From NCBI GenBank assembly GCA_035578155.1, contig JAPWDM010000046.1:573412-637411 (forward strand): 64,000 bases of DNA, written 5' to 3'. Position 1 is the stretch's first letter. Every line of letters starts with the position of its first letter. Both the position numbers and the translations under genes were made by a program. This document shows positions 57,236-64,000 of this stretch, one piece after another. The stretch comes from Brachynemurus nebulosus (taxonomy: Eukaryota > Arthropoda > Insecta > Neuroptera > Myrmeleontidae). The notes beneath the pieces were generated by a model, which was given only the letters and a program-made list of their open reading frames with translations, was not told where the DNA came from and made no database searches.

Positions 57236-58773
57236 CTATTTCCTTTTTCCCAGAGTTCCCTTTGTCTTCATCACATAGTCTATGAAGCCAGTTATTTTGT
57301 TCCAATTTTGAGGAGCCCCTAGCATCCTCCCTACCATCGTCTCCGGTGCAAATACTCCAACCTCATGCCAGAGTAACTCCCTCCTCCCCTCCCATTGGCG
57401 GCACTTGAATAGTGTATGTTCAGGCGTGTCAATATCTTCACAGAACATACACTTCTCACTGGTTACCTTCCCGATACGTTTCAGGTATGTATTAAAGCAC
57501 CCATGCCCCGTTAATGCCTGGGCCAGATAGTAATTTACCTCGCTGTGTTCCCAATAATACCAGCTCCATAGGTCCGGCAGCACCCTGCGCGTCCATCCTT
57601 CTACATTATTCCAACTTTGTTGCCATTTCCTAATCGTCAGTCCCCTGGCTTCTCTCTTAGCTGTTTTCCCTCGCCCTCCTATCCTATCCCGTTCCTTCAC
57701 AAGTAGCTCTAGAGGGACAACTCGCGCTATTACCATAATGTTTCCGGTACCTACCGTCCGGTAGGCCCTACATATTCGAATGCTAGTTTTCCTCTGGAAG
57801 GTAGCAATCTTTCTTCTGAATTTGTCATATTTTAGGGCTTCCTTCCAGACTGTTATTCCGTAGAGGACTATTGATTCCGCGGTTCTGGTCAGTACCCTTC
57901 TCTTTTCCTCACAAGGTCCACCAAAACTAGGCATAACGCGGCCAAGCGACGTCATAACTTTATCGGCCTTAGTTAACACTTCCGTTAGGTGGACACCAAA
58001 TCTTAGATACGGATCTATTGTCATGCCAAGATATTTGACGTTTCTTTTAAGCTCAATGTTCGTACCCTCTACCCTTATTTCAATTTTACCATGTTTTTTT
58101 CTACCGCAAATCATCGTAGCCTCGGTCTTTTCAGGAGCCAACTTTAATTTCGCATCCTTCAGCCAATTGTTCAGTCTAGTGATTGCTTCCGAAGCCACAT
58201 TATTAATTATATTCGAATCCTTGGCTGTAACCACTAGTGCCAAATCGTCGGCGTACGCCACGGTAGTAGCTCCCTCCGGCATTCTCAGTCTTAATATACC
58301 ATCATAAAGAATGTTCCAAAGCAGGGGGCCTAGTACGCTGCCCTGGGGTACACCACAACTAATTTTTACCTTTTCCATACCGTCCACGATGAGGTGTCTA
58401 TTTTCAAAGTAGCTCATTATTATCCGGACTAGGTACGGGGAAATGTCTCTGCGTTCAAGTTCCCGTATTATCCCGCTCCATGATGCGGAATTAAAAGCAT
58501 TTTTAATATCAAACGTCACAAGTAAGCATATACCCCTCGTCCTCACCGTCTTCTGCATTTCTGTTCTGGCTATATTAGTTACCAGGTTCACAGCGTCTAC
58601 CGTGGATTTACCGCATCGAAAGCCATACTGCCTATCTGATAACCCTTCACCTTTTTCCAATTCCTCATTAAGTCGCTTCGCTATCAGTTGCTCTAGTAGT
58701 TTACCCAGCGTATCAAGCATACACAGGGGTCTAAAAGATGATGGTGCATTTCCTTCTTTCCCAGGTTTTCTAA
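57236..58773 (-). pseudogene. Retrotransposon ORF2, reverse transcriptase and C-terminal part
   Basis: Copies element RNA into DNA at the cleaved chromosomal site. In order: RKPGKEGNAPSSFRPLCMLD, GFRCGKSTVDAV, FDIKNAFNSASW (first catalytic Asp), CGVPQGSVLGPLLWN, YADDLALVV (catalytic pair), KYLGMTID, and near the end CMFCEDIDTPEHTLFKC, the CCHC knuckle of this group. It is open to TAA at 57236-57238. An apparent ATG start at 58720 is internal; the frame extends to the MITE boundary and continues beyond the MITE at 60262. Confidence 0.88.
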
Positions 58774-60258
58774 CAAGTAAAGGTCCCGAGGCCGGACCTA
58801 TCGATTTTGATGAAACTTAAATATGTTGTAGAACACTAAAAACTAAGGGACACGTATTTTTTTTTATCTGCGGAAAAACGGTTTGAAGGGGTGAAATCGC
58901 CCTCCAAAAATTGGGGTAAAAATTTAATTTTTCAAATATCTCGAAAACAGTAAGAGATAGAGCAAAAGTTTAAATTGGCGATATTACTCTTTTTTAAAGA
59001 GCTATCTATTGATATGCAATTTGTTCAAATTACATCAACAGGAGTGGTTGGGGGTTAAAATTTAGGGGTTAATTTTGCAAAAGGGGGATGAAAATTAAAC
59101 AATATAAAAATTTTGTTTACAGATTTGAAATCTACGTCAAAAAATCTAATTGACCTGTTTTTGCTCAATATCCTAATATTAAGTCTAGGGGTAGTTAACT
59201 AGAGGGTGACTATGTCGAATAATCGTACTATTTGGGTATTTCAAGAAATTCTACTTCATGGAAAATAGCTTAAGACAATTAGAATAACGTAGAAATGAAA
59301 TTCTCGAATTTAAAATTGAGTTTGAGCAACATTGGAGAGGGGGGAGTCACCCTCTTAAATTACATACTAGTTTACATACACTAATTTTTGCAATTAACAC
59401 ACTGACAGGGGGTAATAATGTCACAATAGATGGTTCTGAAGTTAGACTATCGTATGTAAGGTTTTTATTAGGTTTCGTTATTTTAGGTTAGGTTATGTAA
59501 TTTTCGGTATCGATAATTTTCGATAAGGAAAACTATAATATCCATTAAATAACAAACCTAATAAAGACCTTACATATGATAGTCCAACTTCTGAACCACT
59601 TATTGTGACATTATTTTACCCACTATCAGTGTGTTAATAGCAAAAATTAGTGTATATAAACTACTATGTAATTTAAGAGGGTGGCTCACCCCCTCTCCAA
59701 TGTTGCTCAAACTCAATTTTGAATTCGAGAATTTCATTTCTACGTTATTCTAATTGTCTTAAGCTTTTTTCAATGAAGAAGAACTTCTTGAAATATCCAA
59801 ATTGTACGACTATTCGACATAGTCACCCTCTAGTTAACTACCCCTAGACTTAATATTAGGGCATTGAGCAAAAATAGGTCAATTAAATTTTTTGACGTAG
59901 ATTTCAAATCTGTAAACAAAATTTTTATATTGTTTAATTTTCACCCCCTTTTTGCAAAATTAACCCTCAAATTTTAACCCCCAACCACCCCTGTTGATGT
60001 AATATGAACAAATTGCATATCAATAGATAGCTCTTTGAAAAAGAGTAATATCGCCAATTTAAACTTTTGCTCTATCTCTTACTGTTTTCGAGATATTTGA
60101 AAAATTAAATTTTTACCCCAATTTTTGGAGGGCGATTTCACCCCTTCAAACCGTTTTTCCGCAGATAAAAAAAAATACGTGTCCCTTAGTTTTTAGTGTT
60201 CTACAACATATTTAAGTTTCATCAAAATCGATAGGTCCGGCCTCGGGACCTTTACTTG
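58774..60258. mobile_element. Foldback MITE family G, full-length copy in ORF2
   Basis: 1485 bases, palindromic around about 59532 (TATCGATAATTTTCGATAAG). Ends CAAGTAAAGGTCCCGAGGCC and its inverse; TAA at 58771-58773 and 60259-60261. Removing it with one TAA gives ...KLFLL|RKPGKEG..., in frame. The other copies are internally deleted versions. Confidence 0.88.
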
Positions 60259-60261
60259 TAA

Positions 60262-61107
60262 GTAGAAAAAGCTTAGCGCACTTCCAGCGTTGGGGAAAAT
60301 TTCAACTAGCTAATACATTATTCATGACATCTAGTAACACGTTTGGAGCGTTAACCACCGCGAGTTTGATAACTTCTGGTGGTATGTCGTCCGGTCCCGG
60401 TGCCTTACCAGCCTTAATTTTCCGCCCCACAACCGCTAATTCTTCTGCAGTAAACTTAGGTGCCTCCAGTACTTCTGGTATCCTCCAAGCATTTATTAGA
60501 CATGTCGGGAACAACGCGTCCACAATTTTTTTGGTTTCCTTTTGGTCTAGTGTGATACTTGCTGCGGTCCGGAGCTTTTTGGTTACGATTTTATATCCCT
60601 GGCCCCGCACATCATTATCAAGATCATCACAGATAGTTCTCCACATATCTTCCTTAGTTTTCTTGATTAGAAGTCCCAGTGCCTTTTTTCCAGCTTTATA
60701 TTCTTCCATAGCCTGATTCAGGGCTGCAGAACCGGGAGCTCTCCTAGCAAGTCTTGTCTGGCGCCTACGAAATGTGAGGCACACCCTTCTCTGCTCGCTA
60801 ATCTCTTGCGTCCACCAAGGCACACTTTTTCTCCCCTTCGGGCATCTTTTTTTCCTAATCATGGTGGCATCGCAGATCTGGGAAATAGCCTGGACCAATT
60901 CTGTGTCGGTCTGCACGTCCCTTTGTTTATCCATGGCTCCCAAGAACGCAGCACATTCTTCTATGTCCAAACTATTAAGTTTCCAACCTTTTATTTCACA
61001 ATTTTTAACTTCCCTAGTCAACTCCTCCGATCTCCACATGTAACTAATATATCTACGATCACTCATGCTTTCGTCTTCTAGAACCTGCCATCTCTCCACC
61101 TGCTTAC
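60262..61107 (-). pseudogene. Retrotransposon ORF2, middle part (endonuclease end to RT N-terminus)
   Basis: Continues the endonuclease reading with QVERWQVLEDESMSDRRYIS and carries the linker plus the start of the reverse transcriptase: WWTQEISEQRR, then KIKAGKAPGPDDIPPEVIKL, the conserved GKAPGPD(G/D)I block. The endonuclease motif normally ending SDH appears here as SDR. An in-frame TGA at 60302-60304 (VLAS, stop, NFPQRWK) would end translation. It joins in phase to the pieces on either side. Confidence 0.82.
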
Positions 61108-61110
61108 TTA

Positions 61111-61816
61111 CAAGTAAACGTCCCGAGGCCGGACCTATCGATTTTGATGAAACTTAGATATGTTGTAGAACACTAAAAAATAAGCGACACGTATTTTTCT
61201 TTATCGGCGGAAAAACGGTTTGAAGGGGTGAAATCGCCCTCCAAAAATTGGGGTAAAAATTTAATTTTTTAAATATCTCGAAAACGGTAAGAGATAGAGC
61301 AAAAGTTTAAATTGGTGGTATTGCTCTTTTTTAAAGAGCTATCTATTGGTATGCAATTTGTTCAAATTGTGTCAACAGGGGTGGCTGGGGGTTAAAATTT
61401 AGGGGTTAATTTTGCAAAAAGGGGGTGAAAATTAAACAATATAAAAATTTTGTTTACAGATTTGAAATCTACGTCAAAAAATCTAATTGACCTGTTTTTG
61501 CTCAATGTCCTAATATTAAGTCTAGGGGTAGTTAACTAGGGGGTGACTGTGTTGACACAATTTGAATAAATTGCATACCAATAGATAGCTCTTTAAAAAA
61601 GAGGAATATCGCCAATTTAAACTTTTGCTCTATCTATTACCGTTTTTGAGATATTTAAAAAATTAAATTTTTACCCCAATTTTTGGAGGGCGATTTCACC
61701 CCTTCAAACCGTTTTTCCGCCGATAAAGAAAAATACGTGTCGCTTATTTTTTAGTGTTTTACAACATATCTAAGTTTCATCAAAATCGATAGGTCCGGCC
61801 TCGGGACGTTTACTTG
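61111..61816. mobile_element. Foldback MITE family G, short copy in ORF2
   Basis: 706 bases, ends CAAGTAAACGTCCCGAGGCC and its inverse, TTA at 61108-61110 and 61817-61819. Removal with one TTA gives ATERL|SKQVERW in frame. It lacks the inner ~780 bases of the full copy. Confidence 0.88.
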
Positions 61817-62378
61817 TTAGTCTTTCCGTAGCCATAGTGACGTCGATATAAGACTTTCTAGATCCTGTGTCAAAAGTGGGGGCGGATCCATCATTAAGTA
61901 CCACCATGCAGTTTCGAGCAACCATTTCAACTAGAAAGTCCCCTCTTTTATCGGTGCTTACCCCACCCCATTCTGGAGATTTTGCATTGAAGTCACCTGC
62001 CAGGAGTACCTCCGTGTCCGCAGACTGTATGTCATTTTCCAGCTCATACAAAAAAGATTCATACTCCTCCAGTGTGCAATTCGGCGATATATAGCAGCTA
62101 TATGTACGGATATGACGTAGTTGGACATAAATATAGCCATGGCCAATTCCTGTCTTTCGGATGTTCAGCTTCTTGTTTACAATGTAGATTCCCGCATCTT
62201 CGCGAGTGTCCAGATACCATCTGTCCTTATGGTGAACCATTCTATGATTGGGCTCCTGGACAAGTACTATGTCTACCCCACGATCCAACGTCGTTGCATA
62301 TGCAACTTCGTGAACTTCTTTGTATCGATTTAAGTTGATCTGTATGAATCTTATAGTTTCGCATACGCCAGTTGTCAT
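61817..62378 (-). pseudogene. Retrotransposon ORF2, APE-type endonuclease part
   Basis: Starts MTTGVCETIRFIQINLNR (ATG at 62376-62378). Motifs: the INLNR Asn, VQEP Glu (residue ~41), YSCYISPNC Tyr, LLAGDFNAKSPEWG (Asp and Asn) and SYIDVT. It nicks target DNA to prime reverse transcription. The last ~12 codons of an apparently longer open frame (to 61770) come from the MITE, not from the retrotransposon. Confidence 0.85.
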
Positions 62379-62409
62379 AGGATTGTTGTGAATAATGATT
62401 TGTACAGTA

Positions 62410-63112
62410 TTAGAGTATGTTCCCTGTACTCTCTACATTTTCTTTCTCTACATCTTTGGCCTTGACCTCCTGTGCCACCTGGTGCTTCGCACCTTCAGCA
62501 CGTTCCTTCTCTACGATTTCCCTGTATACTCTACACCTCACACTATCCATCCTGTGACCCTTTCTTTCGCAAACGACACAATATGGATCGTCTGCGCAAT
62601 CTCTGGCCATGTGACCCATTTGCCAGCAGTTAAGACACCTTGGGTCTTCCTGATCTCTCACGCAATCTCGAGATATGTGTCCAATTCTGAGGCACTTATA
62701 ACAGCGAGCCACCTTGACTCTTTCCCTTATACGGCATTTCACGAGTCCAACCTTTATCCTGTCCTTTTCGATCAAGCAATTTGCTATCTCTTTAGAAGCA
62801 ACAATGATTGCCATTTGGGTCTCCCTATGGGTTGGTCTCAGCGCTTTCACCACAACATTTAGGGGTTTCTTTTTTAATCGCTTCCTCGATTTCCTCTTTG
62901 GTAGTGATTGCATCGAGGTCAGATAAATGTAGTGTTACGGTATCTGTTTTCGTTCTAACACTATCATTCCCTAGTTCCTCCACTACAATATCCTTTATTT
63001 CGTTGAGATTGTCCTCTGCTTTTGGTATTACAAGAAGGAGCTCCCCATTTCTTGTTCTCCTAACACCCTGTATCTCCGCATCGGGTTTTTTAGTACGTAT
63101 CTTATCCTTCAC
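62410..63112 (-). pseudogene. Retrotransposon ORF1 (gag-like), 5'-truncated and frameshifted
   Basis: RNA-binding protein that coats element RNA. The upstream frame (to 62825) reads ...EIQGVRRTRNGELLLVIPKA...; near the A-run at about 62865 it passes to the second frame by one base. That frame carries CYKCLRIGHISRDC, CLNCWQMGHMARDC and CVVCERKGHRMDSVRC, three CCHC knuckles in the usual order for R1-clade ORF1. It ends at TAA 62410-62412, 31 bases before ORF2. The apparent start at 63112 is a GTG, so the true N-terminus is missing. Confidence 0.8.
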
Positions 63113-63125
63113 TATTTTCAGTAGG

Positions 63126-64000
63126 GGAGACAGGGACTAGTATTAACGGGGGTAAGTATTAACAGGCCATTTTCCGCCAAACTACGGACGAAAAAATTAA
63201 GTACATCCGGTTGTTGTCATCAGTAGATGACCACGGACACGTTGTGACTAATCAGTCTTCGGCCGGTTGCTGCAAAACAAAGTTGTGAGTAAGGCGTAGA
63301 TTTTATTAGGTAAAAGAACATTTTTAAGTCGACGGTTTTTTGATTTGAAGCATGATTGTATACCTAAAAGAGACTAAATTTATTTCAAACGGTAGCATAT
63401 TCCATCTGATATTGTATTTTGTTTAAATTTTACCGCATTATCAACGTATTCTTTTTAAAAATTTAAATTTGTAAAAAATTTACCTTCGGGGCAAGTATTA
63501 ACAAAATGCATGGAATAAGTATTAACATGTTAACATTTACCTCGTTTAAATTTTATGCAACAAAGACAATGTTTTTAACTTCCCTATAAGGAGGTTATTG
63601 TATTCATCCCGATTTCAAAATCCAAGTATCGTCATTTTCATGCTTCGAGGTTACCAAAATTTTTTTCGTGACATTGTCAAATATGTTTGCATGTATGTGT
63701 GTGTACATATGTGAGTGTTAAATTTAAATGGTTTTAATTTTTATATCTTTTCTGTAGTGAAGAGTGCAGAGGAAGAGTTTTGCTTGATCTGAGTTATCAT
63801 ATATTTCATTAATTATAATAATGTTAAATAAGACGAAGACTAATTTTTTAATAAGTAAATATTTTTTAATTTAGAAGATATTAAAAGATTGTGGTTGTCT
63901 ATCGAAGACTGAAAATTTACCAATTTTTGTTTCGTTATCAAGGTCAAAGTGACGTAATTTGCTACTTAATAAGGACTGACTAACTATTGCCTCAGAAAAA
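63126..64000. other. Unassigned right edge with AAGTATTAAC repeats
   Basis: (A/T)AGTATTAAC occurs at about 63139, 63152, 63489 and 63517, twice preceded by GGGG-rich sequence. TACATATGTGAGTG and a mixed TG/TA stretch lie near 63690. No gene recognised. Confidence 0.4.

Larger units (their letters stand above)
56869..63125 (-). mobile_element. R1-clade-like non-LTR retrotransposon, 5'-truncated, hit by two MITEs
   Basis: Minus-strand order: ORF1 (three CCHC knuckles), 31-base gap, ORF2 (APE-type endonuclease, reverse transcriptase, C-terminal CCHC), ~350-base 3' UTR, poly-A (poly-T at 56869-56882). Two foldback MITEs (61111-61816 and 58774-60258) interrupt ORF2. ORF1 lacks its N-terminal part, so the 5' end was lost near 63125, as is common after incomplete target-primed reverse transcription. 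The clade is judged from the domain order and the three knuckles; R1 versus TRAS or Waldo-like cannot be settled by eye. Confidence 0.85.

Noticed and set aside
58023..58820. Plus-strand frames opposite the retrotransposon (also 60324-61081, 61867-63140)
   Set aside because: Antisense shadows of ORF1/ORF2, whose minus-strand motifs are unambiguous.

Overview
This is an AT-rich, repeat-laden stretch of an arthropod nuclear genome, almost certainly an insect. The evidence is two intron-bearing animal genes (non-muscle myosin essential light chain, Mlc-c type, and Mediator subunit MED8), GT-AG introns, an R1-clade-like non-LTR retrotransposon, pogo, hAT, piggyBac, Tc1/mariner and PIF/Harbinger-like DNA elements, and very long (TA)n arrays. 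The order of insect cannot be settled from the sequence. Nothing is bacterial, and I saw no viral genome, CRISPR array, tRNA or rRNA.

Layout. 1-9.1 kb: a pogo/Tigger-type transposase pseudogene split by a 6.03-kb element with long terminal inverted repeats (TIRs). That element has itself received a 2.9-kb tandem-repeat element (family A), an 853-bp insert and a 278-bp insert, and it holds a decayed KRBA2/Ginger-like tail. 9.8-12.8 kb: a foldback element and family A copy 2. 14.0-30.3 kb: Mlc-c on the minus strand, in three coding exons; its second intron is about 15.8 kb and is filled with nested elements (foldback MITE, hAT MITEs, family A copy 3, mariner-like MITEs, a palindrome holding a transposase remnant). 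31-35 kb: LINE fragment, short TA-duplicating MITEs and a second fragment of family A. 37.3-38.2 kb: MED8, plus strand, two exons. 38.6-44.7 kb: inverted-repeat elements and a broken Ser/Pro-rich gene fragment. 47.4-48.6 kb: a decayed ~100-bp tandem array carrying heat-shock-element-like sites, then a 268-bp duplication. 48.8-56.9 kb: three copies of family C (two side by side), a piggyBac-type MITE and a mariner-like palindrome. 56.9-63.1 kb: a 5'-truncated R1-clade-like retrotransposon, minus strand, whose ORF2 is cut twice by the same foldback MITE family. 63.1-64.0 kb: unassigned.

The main result is the nesting history. Target-site duplications (TSDs) identify the element types: TAA/TTA for PIF/Harbinger-like elements, 8 bp for hAT, TTAA for piggyBac, TA for Tc1/mariner. 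Where an element landed in coding DNA, removing it with one TSD copy restores the reading frame: once in the pogo transposase and twice in retrotransposon ORF2, which sums to 982 codons. Families A and C share one design: internal minisatellite, (TA)n array, then a 3' hairpin ending in CTAA. This resembles Helitron/Helentron-derived DINE/HINE elements and probably explains why 13 long (TA)n arrays occur in 64 kb. All (TA)n-coded Ile-Tyr reading frames are artefacts.
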